NCBI GenBank assembly: GCA_965120355.1
Contig: CBCPMX010000154.1
Coordinates: 1-57,861, forward strand
Direction: 5' to 3'
DNA from: CBCPMX01 sp965120355
Lineage (GTDB): Bacteria > Bacillota > Clostridia > Oscillospirales > Oscillospiraceae
Length of the DNA stretch: 57,861 bases
Positions 47,755 through 54,948 of the stretch are shown piece by piece; within the stretch, counting starts at the first letter, position 1, and each line of letters starts with the position of its first letter. The position numbers were made by a program, and so were the translations under genes. The notes under the pieces are model-generated. The model was not told the DNA's origin. It did not search any database and saw only the letters and a list, made by a program, of their open reading frames with translations.

Positions 47755-49824
47755 ATGGATAAATATATAGGCAGACTGCTGGACAACCGATACGAAATCC
47801 TGGAGGTCATCGGTACCGGCGGTATGGCCGTTGTGTATAAAGCGCGATGTCACAGGCTTAACCGCTTTGTTGCCATCAAAATTCTGAAGGACGAGTTCAG
47901 CAAAGACGCAGATTTTCGCCGCCGGTTCCAGGCAGAGAGTCAGGCCGTCGCCATGCTGTCCCATGCCAATATTGTCAACGTCTATGACGTGTCCCGCGGC
48001 GGCGACGTGGACTATATTGTCATGGAACTGATCGACGGCATGACATTAAAACAGTATATGCAGCAAAAGGGCCGCCTCAACTGGCGGGAAGCGCTCCACT
48101 TTGCCACCCAAATCGCCAAGGCGCTGGAGCATGCCCACAGCCGCGGCGTCATTCACCGGGACATCAAACCCCATAATATCATGGTGCTGAAGGACGGCAG
48201 TGTCAAGGTTGCCGATTTTGGCATTGCGCACTTTGCCTCTTCCGCACAAAATACGCTGACGCGGGAGGCCCTTGGCTCTGTTCACTACATCTCGCCGGAA
48301 CAGGCTCGTGGGGCACGGGTGGATAATCGGTCCGATATCTATTCTCTTGGCGTTGTGATGTATGAAATGCTGACCGGTAAGCCGCCCTATGACGGCGATT
48401 CCGCCGTGGCGGTGGCAATACAGCACATCAATTCCTCGCCGGTTCCGATTCGCCAGATCAACCCGGATGTGCCCGAGGGATTGGCCCAAATCACCATGCA
48501 TGCCATGTCCTCCAACCTCATCGGCCGATATTCCAACGCCACAGAGCTGCTGGAGGATCTGGAGGAATTTCGAAAAAATCCACAAGTGCGTTTTCGCTTT
48601 GGCGGCCCGGCAGTGGTCAAAACACAGCAGCAGCAGCCGGCCAAGTTGGTGCAGCCGACCCGCAATCCGCAGAAACCGCCGCAGCCGGAAGACGAGGAGG
48701 AAAGCAGCCGATGGCCGCTCATTGCCGGAATCATCTTCCTCCTGGTAGCCTTGGTGGGTATCGGTTTTTTCCTGTACCGGTATCTGTTGGCGGATCTGTT
48801 CAGCGGCTCTGAGGAGCTGACTGTTCCCAGTTTTGTGGGAGAATACTATGACGCCATTGACCCCAATGACTATCCGGACTTCGTCATTGTCCGCGGTGAG
48901 GATCAATATGATGACGAAGTAGCCGCCGGATATGTCATTAGTCAGACGCCCATGGCGGGAAAAACAGCCAAGGCAGGCACGGAAATTACCCTCATTGTCA
49001 GCCTTGGGGAAGAAACGGCTGAAATGCCCTATTTAATCAATCACGCCCAAACGGAGGCAGAACAGACCCTGCGGGCGCTGAATCTGGATCTGCAGATCAC
49101 CATTGAACTGCGGGAAAACAACGACTACACAGCCGGCCAGGTCATTGAAACGGTTCCGTCCTATGGTGCAACTCTGCGCAGAGGGGATTCCGTGACTCTG
49201 GTGGTGGCAGAAAACTATACCGAGGACGATGTGCTGATCCGCGTCCCCAGCTTTGTGGGCCTGACAGAAGAAGCTGCGCAGCAGCGCGCCGACGAAGCCG
49301 GTCTGACGGTCTCCATCGAGCGGGTAGCAAGCGACGAGTTGGCGGAGGGATATGTAATCTTCCAGAGCATTGAGGCCGAAACTGAGGTGCGAGAGGGAAC
49401 GCAGATCAACCTCCATGTCTCCGACGGTCCCGCCGAGGAGGAATCAGATACAACGGAAGAACCGGAACCTTCAGACAGTGAAGAGCCGGAGGACACCGAG
49501 GAACCCGAATCCAGCGGCACTGTGGAAGAGACGCCCTCGGAAGAACCTGAAGAAACCTCTCCGGAAGTATCTGAGGAACAGACCCCTGCAGGCACAAGCG
49601 CCTATACCAGTGTAGAAACAACCGTTACGCTGCCAGCCGGGGAGGGCGTGACAGAGATGGTCTTGAAACTCAATGGCGTACAGTACGGCGAAGCGTCGCT
49701 GCAGGAACTGTCACCCGATGGCGCTACCACTGTACCGGTGATTCTCTGGGGCTCCGGCACCATGACGCTGGATGTATATCTGGACGGGGAGCTGTGGGAA
49801 ACACAGACAGTCGAATTTGAATGA
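47755..49824 (+). CDS. prkC: PASTA-domain eukaryotic-like Ser/Thr kinase
   Basis: A 689-residue membrane kinase sensing muropeptides or lipid II, controlling cell-wall synthesis and spore germination. Kinase domain about 8-275 (IGTGGMAVVYKA, catalytic HRDIKPHNI, VADFGIAH); juxtamembrane Gln/Pro-rich linker; one helix at about 320-342; three PASTA repeats (about 354-420, 423-490, 491-560, each starting near VPSFVG or MPYLIN); an acidic Ser/Glu/Pro linker and a C-terminal Ig-like domain, as in Bacillus PrkC. Start at 47755 has GGAG six bases upstream; ATG 47743 is possible, adding four residues. Sits with stp and rsgA. Confidence 0.95.
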   Translation: MDKYIGRLLDNRYEILEVIGTGGMAVVYKARCHRLNRFVAIKILKDEFSKDADFRRRFQAESQAVAMLSHANIVNVYDVSRGGDVDYIVMELIDGMTLKQYMQQKGRLNWREALHFATQIAKALEHAHSRGVIHRDIKPHNIMVLKDGSVKVADFGIAHFASSAQNTLTREALGSVHYISPEQARGARVDNRSDIYSLGVVMYEMLTGKPPYDGDSAVAVAIQHINSSPVPIRQINPDVPEGLAQITMHAMSSNLIGRYSNATELLEDLEEFRKNPQVRFRFGGPAVVKTQQQQPAKLVQPTRNPQKPPQPEDEEESSRWPLIAGIIFLLVALVGIGFFLYRYLLADLFSGSEELTVPSFVGEYYDAIDPNDYPDFVIVRGEDQYDDEVAAGYVISQTPMAGKTAKAGTEITLIVSLGEETAEMPYLINHAQTEAEQTLRALNLDLQITIELRENNDYTAGQVIETVPSYGATLRRGDSVTLVVAENYTEDDVLIRVPSFVGLTEEAAQQRADEAGLTVSIERVASDELAEGYVIFQSIEAETEVREGTQINLHVSDGPAEEESDTTEEPEPSDSEEPEDTEEPESSGTVEETPSEEPEETSPEVSEEQTPAGTSAYTSVETTVTLPAGEGVTEMVLKLNGVQYGEASLQELSPDGATTVPVILWGSGTMTLDVYLDGELWETQTVEFE

Positions 49825-49839
49825 TTTGAAAGGGGCCCT

Positions 49840-50724
49840 ATGAAAACAGGACGAATCATAAAAGCCCTCAGCGGATTCTATTATGTGCAATGTGCCGACG
49901 GCGTTGTGGCCTGCAAGGCCCGCGGCCGCTTCCGCAAGGAGAAAATTACGCCGTTGGTGGGAGATTGGGCAGAGATCTCCGTTCAGGGAGAAACCGGAAT
50001 GCTGGAGGCGCTGGCGCCCCGCCGCAACAGCTTTATCCGGCCGGCGGTCTGTAATCTGGATCTGCTGGTGGTGCTGGCCTCCGGCGTCGTTCCGTTGACG
50101 GACCCGTTTCTCATCGACCGGGTAACTGCCATTGCCGGCTATCAGAATGTGCCAGTGCTGTTATGTGTCAATAAAACGGATCTGGACAGCGGTGACACGC
50201 TGGTGGATATATATACCCATGCCGGTTTTCCCGTCATCCGTACCAGCGCCGAAACCGGCGAAGGTATAGAAACCCTGCGCCAGGCCATTACCGGCAAAGT
50301 CAGCGCTTTCACCGGGAACTCCGGCGTGGGCAAGAGCAGTGTCCTCAACCGCTTGGCTCCGGAATTCGGCCTGAAGGTAGGGGAGGTGTCTGACAAACTG
50401 GGGCGGGGCCGCCATACTACCCGCCATGTGGAGCTGTTCTCTCTTCCAGGAAACACCTTCGTAGCAGATACCCCAGGCTTTTCGTCCTTTGACACGGAAC
50501 GAATGGATCTGGTGCTGAAAGAAAATTTACAGTACGCCTTTTCCGACTTTGCACCGTACCTGGGCAAATGCCGTTTTGATGACTGCGCGCATTTGAAGGA
50601 GCCGGACTGTGCGGTCCGGGAGGCTGTAGAACGGGGCGACATTATGCGCAGCCGGTATGACAGCTATGTGCGGCTGTATGAACGGGCAAAGGAGATTCCA
50701 CAATGGGAACTGAAAAAGTCCTGA
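49840..50724 (+). CDS. rsgA: Ribosome small subunit-dependent GTPase A
   Basis: A 294-residue circularly permuted GTPase for late 30S maturation. N-terminal OB fold (ALSGFYYVQCADGVVACKARG), GTPase motifs in permuted order: NKTDL (G4), then G1 GNSGVGKSSVLN (about residue 160), DTPGFSSFD (G3), and the C-terminal zinc site CRFDDCAHLKEPDCAV. It has AAAGGGG upstream and overlaps thiN by 22 bases. rpe, often between rsgA and thiN in Firmicutes, is missing. Confidence 0.96.
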   Translation: MKTGRIIKALSGFYYVQCADGVVACKARGRFRKEKITPLVGDWAEISVQGETGMLEALAPRRNSFIRPAVCNLDLLVVLASGVVPLTDPFLIDRVTAIAGYQNVPVLLCVNKTDLDSGDTLVDIYTHAGFPVIRTSAETGEGIETLRQAITGKVSAFTGNSGVGKSSVLNRLAPEFGLKVGEVSDKLGRGRHTTRHVELFSLPGNTFVADTPGFSSFDTERMDLVLKENLQYAFSDFAPYLGKCRFDDCAHLKEPDCAVREAVERGDIMRSRYDSYVRLYERAKEIPQWELKKS

Positions 50725-51347
50725 TTTTCGGCTCCTGTCCCTGCGACAGCTGGACCTTTCTGGAGCCGCTGCGGCAAGAGCACCGGCTGGTCATCTGCGC
50801 CGACGGCGGACTGCACTGTGCCCGGGCCGCTGGATTCCGCCCGCAGATCTATGTGGGCGACGGCGATTCCGGCGGTTTGCCGGAGCCGGACTTGACTTGT
50901 GTAACGCTGCCAGTGGAAAAGGATTGGACCGATCTGGAAGCCGCGTGGCGCTGGGCTGTGGAACGGGGTTGCCGGGATGTCGTCTTCACGGCCTGCACCG
51001 GCGGACGTTTGGATCATCAGATGGCAGCCTTCTGCCTGTTGGAGACAGCGGCTGAACTGGGAATCCGGGCTAAAATTCTGGATCCATGCAACGAGATCAC
51101 CTGCCTGCTGCCGGGGCAATATGTACTGCAGGCTGATGGATATCAGTTTTTCTCCCTGCTTCCCATGGACCGCACGCTGGAGGACTTGACCATCACTGGC
51201 GCCAAATATCCGCTTTCTCACGCCCATACCCGCCGCGGCAGCAGCCTAACCGTCAGTAATGAGCCTCTGGATGGTCCCGTGACGCTGACCATCGGCACAG
51301 GCCGATGCTGGCTGATTCGCTCCAACGATGCAAAAAGCATAAAATAA
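50703..51347 (+). CDS. thiN: Thiamine diphosphokinase
   Basis: A 214-residue enzyme making thiamine diphosphate from thiamine and ATP. Typical residues: ICADGGLHCARAAG, VGDGDSGG, the LPVEKDWTDLEAA motif and the GGRLDHQMA motif, followed by a beta-rich C-terminal thiamine-binding domain (LPLSHAHTRRGSS-like stretch). AAAGGAG precedes the start inside rsgA. It ends the long operon; a strong terminator follows. Position before spoVM agrees with Bacillus order. Confidence 0.93.
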   Translation: MGTEKVLIFGSCPCDSWTFLEPLRQEHRLVICADGGLHCARAAGFRPQIYVGDGDSGGLPEPDLTCVTLPVEKDWTDLEAAWRWAVERGCRDVVFTACTGGRLDHQMAAFCLLETAAELGIRAKILDPCNEITCLLPGQYVLQADGYQFFSLLPMDRTLEDLTITGAKYPLSHAHTRRGSSLTVSNEPLDGPVTLTIGTGRCWLIRSNDAKSIK

Positions 51348-51352
51348 ATTTT

Positions 51353-51390
51353 AAAACGGCCAGACTGTGTACAGCAGTCTGGCCGTTTTT
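51353..51390 (+). terminator. Terminator of the priA-thiN run
   Basis: A 15-bp stem (51353-51367 with 51375-51389, arm AAAACGGCCAGACTG) and a T run. Confidence 0.9.
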
Positions 51391-51393
51391 CCT

Positions 51394-51421
51394 TCACATT
51401 TTTCGCCGCAGTGCATAGACT
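51394..51421 (+). promoter_or_regulatory. Candidate sigma-E promoter of the spoVM unit
   Basis: TCACATT (51394-51400; six of seven to KMATATT) and CATAGACT (51414-51421; seven of eight to CATACAMT) with 13-bp spacing. The start would be about ten bases before the small-peptide ATG. Confidence 0.45.
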
Positions 51422-51437
51422 GGAGTGAAAGGGGGCG

Positions 51438-51590
51438 ATGACGATGCGCTGCGGCAGGGGATTCCCGGGTTTTTTGCTGATGGCATTGGGCGCAGGAATT
51501 ATACTCGCGTGCTGTCTGCCCGGCGGATTCTGGAATGTGCTGCTGGGCATCGTGTGTATTGTCCTGGGCTGTCTAATAGCGAGAAGATAA
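51438..51590 (+). CDS. 50-residue hydrophobic membrane peptide upstream of spoVM
   Basis: A short gene with GGGGG three bases upstream of the initiator and a second in-frame ATG two codons on. The product is strongly hydrophobic: RGFPGFLLMALGAGIILACC, then CLPGGFWNVLLGIVCIVLG and a basic tail IARR. It thus has two closely spaced membrane helices with a Pro-Gly turn. It lies directly upstream of spoVM behind a candidate sigma-E promoter, so a sporulation-time membrane peptide is plausible. No named family recognised. An 83-codon alternative frame across it is a shadow that happens to run in frame into spoVM. Confidence 0.65.
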   Translation: MTMRCGRGFPGFLLMALGAGIILACCLPGGFWNVLLGIVCIVLGCLIARR

Positions 51591-51604
51591 AGGGGGTATC
51601 GGAT

Positions 51605-51676
51605 ATGAAGGTAAAAGTGGTCAAAGCGCCGAGGCTCCTGGCGGGGCTTCTGAAGATGGTGTTTCGGGTACGGTAA
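51605..51676 (+). CDS. spoVM: Stage V sporulation protein M, 23 residues
   Basis: A tiny amphipathic peptide that in Bacillus recognises forespore membrane curvature and anchors SpoIVA for coat assembly. The sequence begins MKVKVVKAPRLLAGLL; aligned without gaps to the Bacillus peptide, Lys2, Lys7, Pro9, Leu12 and Gly14 coincide and Val6, Arg10, Lys17 are conservative changes, including the key helix-breaking Pro9. AGGGGG stands upstream. Location right after thiN (yloS) matches Bacillus, where spoVM lies between thiN and rpmB. Too short for default gene callers. Identification rests on motif plus synteny. Confidence 0.85.
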   Translation: MKVKVVKAPRLLAGLLKMVFRVR

Positions 51677-51697
51677 CTGCGGCAACACACACTGCAT

Positions 51698-51736
51698 AAC
51701 AGGGCCATGGCTTGCGCAGAAGCCATGGCCCTTGTT
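51698..51736. terminator. Terminator between spoVM and the exonuclease gene
   Basis: A 13-bp stem (51701-51713 with 51720-51732, arm AGGGCCATGGCTT) with short A and T flanks, serving both convergent units. Confidence 0.75.
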
Positions 51737-51760
51737 CTATACTGTATGTGAAACGCGCCG

Positions 51761-52522
51761 TTACGAAGAAACCGTCCGGCAATGGATCAGGTCATAGGTC
51801 CGCCGAAACCTTCGAATGTCCAAGCCACGGTCCAGATAGTGCAGCAGCAGCTGCGCGCATGCACGGCTGTCACTGCCAGCCTGATGGTGGTGCAGCGGGA
51901 TCTGTAAATATGTACACATGGTATTGAGCTTATGGTTGGGCAGTTCCGGACAGCAGCTGCGGCCCATGCGCACGGTACAGGCATAGGCAGCAGAACTCCG
52001 CCATGCAATGCCGTAATCGCGCAGGCATTTGGCCAGGACAGTCATATCAAAAGTCGCATTGTGCGCAATCAGCAGGCCGCTGTCCAACAGCGGCCCCAAT
52101 GTAGGCCACAGTTCCGGGAAGGTGGGAGCCTCCGCCGCCATCTCCGGCGTAATGCCCGTCAACTGCACATTAAAGCGGTCAAACCGCGTTTCCGGGTTGA
52201 CCAGGGTGTTCAGCTCGTCCACAATGGTCCCGTTTTCCACCACGGCCACGCCTATCGCGCTGATTCGATCGTTGCATGCGTTGGGCGTCTCCACGTCAAA
52301 AGCCACATACCGCGACGGCAGCGGTTCCTCAGAAGCCTGCACCTGGGCAGGCTCCGCCGCAGCCCCTGCCGCGGAATCCTCTGTCAGCGACTCCAGGCGG
52401 CGATATTCTTCCAGCCGGATTGTAGAGCGGCAGCGTGGAAAGTTGGAGCAGCCGCCAAAGGCGCCGAATTTTCCATTCCGCAAGACATAGTACCCATCAC
52501 ACTGTTTGCATTTGACCCGCAT
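51761..52522 (-). CDS. DEDDh 3'-5' exonuclease with topoisomerase-type zinc finger
   Basis: A 253-residue nuclease. Residues 5-35 form a topoisomerase I-like C4 zinc finger (CKQCDGYYVLRNGKFGAFGGC, then CRSTI after PRC), and about residues 75-245 form a DnaQ-like exonuclease: FDVETPN (first Asp and Glu), LIAHNATFDM (second Asp) and HHHQAGSDSRA (His and last Asp). It probably trims single-stranded DNA or RNA in repair. Start at 52522 has GGAG at eight bases; the frame stays open to 52732 across the promoter, so longer forms are rejected. Monocistronic. Confidence 0.9.
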   Translation of the reverse strand: MRVKCKQCDGYYVLRNGKFGAFGGCSNFPRCRSTIRLEEYRRLESLTEDSAAGAAAEPAQVQASEEPLPSRYVAFDVETPNACNDRISAIGVAVVENGTIVDELNTLVNPETRFDRFNVQLTGITPEMAAEAPTFPELWPTLGPLLDSGLLIAHNATFDMTVLAKCLRDYGIAWRSSAAYACTVRMGRSCCPELPNHKLNTMCTYLQIPLHHHQAGSDSRACAQLLLHYLDRGLDIRRFRRTYDLIHCRTVSS

Positions 52523-52640
52523 ATGGCATTCTCCATCCCAGCCCCGGAAGCCTTTGAACAACCCCTCTGCGGCTTGGGCCGAAGCGCTTGTCCGCATCTC
52601 TTGCCGATTTGTTCGGTGCTCCCCCTGTTTTTCTGGTGCC

Positions 52641-52669
52641 ATTATACGCATTGGCCGGACAAAAGTCAA
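52641..52669 (-). promoter_or_regulatory. Sigma-A promoter of the exonuclease gene
   Basis: Minus strand TTGACT (52664-52669), 17 bp, TATAAT (52641-52646), giving a leader of about 110 bases. Apart from this and the hairpin at 52802, the 306-base gap holds nothing that I recognise. Confidence 0.72.
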
Positions 52670-52801
52670 ATAAAAGCGGAGTGCCGCAAATTGCTCCGCA
52701 GCACCCCGCCTGTCGAAAATGTGCCTGCACACGGTTCAGCCGTTAGGGTTGATCTGTGCGGACGAATTGAACGCAGCCGGTGTCATATCACAATCCATAC
52801 C

Positions 52802-52821
52802 GGGCTGCTTTTCCGCAGCCC
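52802..52821 (-). terminator. Hairpin after the NTF2-like pseudogene
   Basis: GGGCTGC/GCAGCCC, seven pairs with loop TTTTCC, seven bases past the stop. U tract is lacking. Confidence 0.4.
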
Positions 52822-52828
52822 TGCATCT

Positions 52829-53569
52829 TCAATAGGGGAAAGTCTCAGAAAAAGTTCGATATGGCTCCGGCGGCATTGGTCCTTCCGATGCCCGGGAGTC
52901 CCTGGCAAAGGTATAGCAGGATGTGCTGGGCCCGTCCGGGCAGGGCATCCCGCCCGGTCTGACGTCCTCACCCGCGGCGATGCGGGCACGGTAGCTGTCA
53001 ATCATCTCCTGGGTAGTACCCGTGGGCGCTTTTCCGGCATGTGTGACAGGATTTTCGTCATAGTCCGTACGCCACAGGTCGCACACATGCAAATGCCAAA
53101 TCTTCCATGCACCGTCCACTTTGATGAAATCTACGGCATATTTTCCGAAATCCCATTTGGATGTCTGCCCCGCCTCTTCATCCATATCATTGCAGATCAA
53201 GATAGCGCCAGTGGACATCCACATGGCTTTTGCCGTTTGGCCATCCTCGGCAATTTCAATGACCGGAGTGGTGATCTGGTGCAGCTCCAACCTTCCTGGA
53301 TCGATCTACCCGGTGCCATGGGAACCGCGGGCCGTCATGACCTGGAAAAACTCCAGGGATTTCTCGGGGCCAAACACGCCAAGCGGCCCGTATTCACTGC
53401 GAGCATCCGGGTGATCATAGGCAAACAGCTCTTTGCCGATCAGATCCATCCGTCCGGCAGTGTGCAGATACTGATACCGCCCCATTAAATTGACAATGGC
53501 GATATAATCCGCCTGCCGCTGCGTCTGCTTTTCCAACGCCGCCAGGCGCTGCTCCAATTCCTGTTCCAT
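52829..53569 (-). pseudogene. NTF2/SnoaL-like protein interrupted by an in-frame amber codon
   Basis: One continuous reading frame of 246 codons, with TAG as codon 88 (53306-53308). The first part (EQELEQRLAALEKQTQRQAD, VNLMGRYQYLHTAGRMDLIG) is a helix plus start of a cone-shaped NTF2-like fold; the second continues in the same frame with ITTPVIEIAEDGQTAKAMW, MSTGAILI and WKIWHLHVCDLWRTDYDE. No base is lost or gained. AGGAGGG precedes the normal ATG. The in-frame TTG after the stop has no usable ribosome spacing. Family: NTF2-like proteins of unknown substrate, often near oxidoreductases; a nitroreductase follows upstream on the same strand. A change of CAG to TAG would explain it. Amber read-through or sequencing error are alternatives. 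Confidence 0.8.
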
Positions 53570-53587
53570 TTTGCCCTCCTGTACAGC

Positions 53588-54214
53588 TTAAATACGGGTG
53601 ACGCCGCCGGCGCCGCGGCGGAAACTCTTCAGACGCCCAGGCTGACGGGTTCTGCCTGGCGTGGGATAACCGAACAGCGATGCGGAAACCACTTCAAACC
53701 CCTCCGGAATCAGCCGCTTTTTCAGCTCCGCGCCTTTGGGATTGCGCAGGCCGCCCTTTTCCAGCGCCCCCCACCACAGGGAGTGGATTCCCAAAGACTG
53801 AGCCGCAATATACATATTCTCCGTAGCCAGGCAACCGTCAGTGAACCATGCGCCAAACTTCTTCGGATCGCCGGAGACAAGGATAATCAACGGCGCATTG
53901 TAGCGGACGGAGGCCGGCGTAGGGTTTTCGTCATAACCGGAAAATGGCGTTTTCTCACCGCCCCGCTGTTCATTTTCCTTTTTGATTTTTTCAAACATCT
54001 CCAAAAAGTTTCCGTAGACCAAATAGGAGATGTCGTCCAGGGTTTTCGGATCCGTTACCACTGTGAAATGCCAGGGCTGCCGTCCGCCAGAGGTTGGCGC
54101 GTAGCATCCCGCTTTGACAATGGTCTCAATGGCCTCCTCCGGAACCGGCTCGCCGGTGAAGTCCAGGCAGCTTTCTCTGGAGAATATCGTAGAAAGGGTT
54201 TCGTTTTGCAGCAT
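53588..54214 (-). CDS. Nitroreductase family protein
   Basis: A 208-residue flavin (FMN) oxidoreductase. The family N-terminus is seen as LSTIFSRESCLDFTGEPVPEEA with the SR-type FMN phosphate contacts, then GCYAPTSGGRQPWHFTVV, NAPLIILVSGD, TENMYIAAQSLGIHSLWWG and the final GYPTPGRTRQPGR. It may reduce nitro compounds, quinones or enones. ATG 54214 has a perfect AAAGGAGG; the open frame begins six codons earlier. It is followed by the NTF2-like gene 18 bases downstream, so both form one operon. Confidence 0.9.
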   Translation of the reverse strand: MLQNETLSTIFSRESCLDFTGEPVPEEAIETIVKAGCYAPTSGGRQPWHFTVVTDPKTLDDISYLVYGNFLEMFEKIKKENEQRGGEKTPFSGYDENPTPASVRYNAPLIILVSGDPKKFGAWFTDGCLATENMYIAAQSLGIHSLWWGALEKGGLRNPKGAELKKRLIPEGFEVVSASLFGYPTPGRTRQPGRLKSFRRGAGGVTRI

Positions 54215-54253
54215 GGAAATTCCTCCTTTCAAGGCGTTGACCTTGTTTTATCT

Positions 54254-54283
54254 ATCATAGCAAATCCTCCTGGCACCGTGCAA
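54254..54283 (-). promoter_or_regulatory. Sigma-A promoter of the nitroreductase gene
   Basis: Minus strand TTGCAC (54278-54283), 18 bp, TATGAT (54254-54259). Confidence 0.45.
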
Positions 54284-54354
54284 TCATCAATATCCCAAAC
54301 AGACCGTCAAAAATGCAAGCGCACACGCAGCTTGGCCAATTATTTGACAATCCG

Positions 54355-54383
54355 TGTCATTCCTCCCGGACGGCGCATAGAAT
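54355..54383 (+). promoter_or_regulatory. Candidate sigma-E promoter of the cotJ operon
   Basis: TGTCATT (54355-54361; four of seven to KMATATT) and CATAGAAT (54376-54383; seven of eight to CATACAMT) with 14-bp spacing. cotJ is under sigma-E in Bacillus. Confidence 0.45.
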
Positions 54384-54426
54384 GGCTTGGAATTCATTCC
54401 AAATCTCTTGACAGGAGGAATCCCCT

Positions 54427-54945
54427 TTGGAACAGACACAGAAGCCGGAAACCGGCATGAATCCTTCCGGCCAGACCACCGAAAACCACTACATGGGAAC
54501 CCTGCCCTGCACTGCGCCATTGGCCACGCCTTACGTCCCGTTCCAGAAGAATCATCCGGAGAAATACGAGGCGAAAAAGGGCCTGTCCCGGGGCACGCTG
54601 TTCCCCGGCTTGGACCTGCCTTATCTGGGTATGGTCAACTCCGACCAGGGCGAGGTCACGCCGCTCAAAGAACTGATGGCCATGAACTTTGCCATCACAG
54701 AATTGGGCCTGTATCTGGACACCCACTCCGATGACACGGAAGCCCTGGCGCTGTTCCGTTCCTATGTGGAAATGTATCAAAATGCCGTCACGGCGTATGA
54801 AGCGCTGTACGGCCCGCTGACGCTGACCAGCGCAGGACAGAATGGCACCTTCGACTGGCTTCTGGACCCGTGGCCTTGGGACCTGTGCCAAAAAAGCGCG
54901 GCAAAGACCTCCGGTACACAGACCACACAAACGAAGGAGGGCTGA
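54427..54945 (+). CDS. CotJA-CotJB fused spore coat protein
   Basis: A single 172-residue frame with two spore coat families. Residues about 30-65 are CotJA-like: LATPYVPFQ and SRGTLFPGLDLPYLG. Residues about 78-160 are CotJB-like: ELMAMNFAITELGLYLDTHSDD, then FRSYVEMYQNAVTAYEALYGPLTL in parts and WLLDPWPWD. Bacillus and most clostridia encode these as two genes. TTG start with AGGAGG eight bases away. cotJC follows after three bases. The fusion implies that both act in a fixed complex with CotJC on the inner coat. Confidence 0.85.
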   Translation: MEQTQKPETGMNPSGQTTENHYMGTLPCTAPLATPYVPFQKNHPEKYEAKKGLSRGTLFPGLDLPYLGMVNSDQGEVTPLKELMAMNFAITELGLYLDTHSDDTEALALFRSYVEMYQNAVTAYEALYGPLTLTSAGQNGTFDWLLDPWPWDLCQKSAAKTSGTQTTQTKEG

Positions 54946-54948
54946 CAG

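Noticed and set aside
51425..51676. Single 83-codon protein covering the whole spoVM region
   Set aside because: The upstream part in that frame is not hydrophobic or family-like, while the alternative frame gives a clean membrane peptide with its own ribosome site, and SpoVM has its own start and ribosome site.
52829..53569. Programmed frameshift in the NTF2-like gene
   Set aside because: Both halves are in the same frame; only a TAG codon separates them.
52829..53569. Genome-wide amber recoding
   Set aside because: TAG ends several clearly complete genes in the window at family-typical lengths, for example priA at 42256 and the RseC-like gene at 35390.
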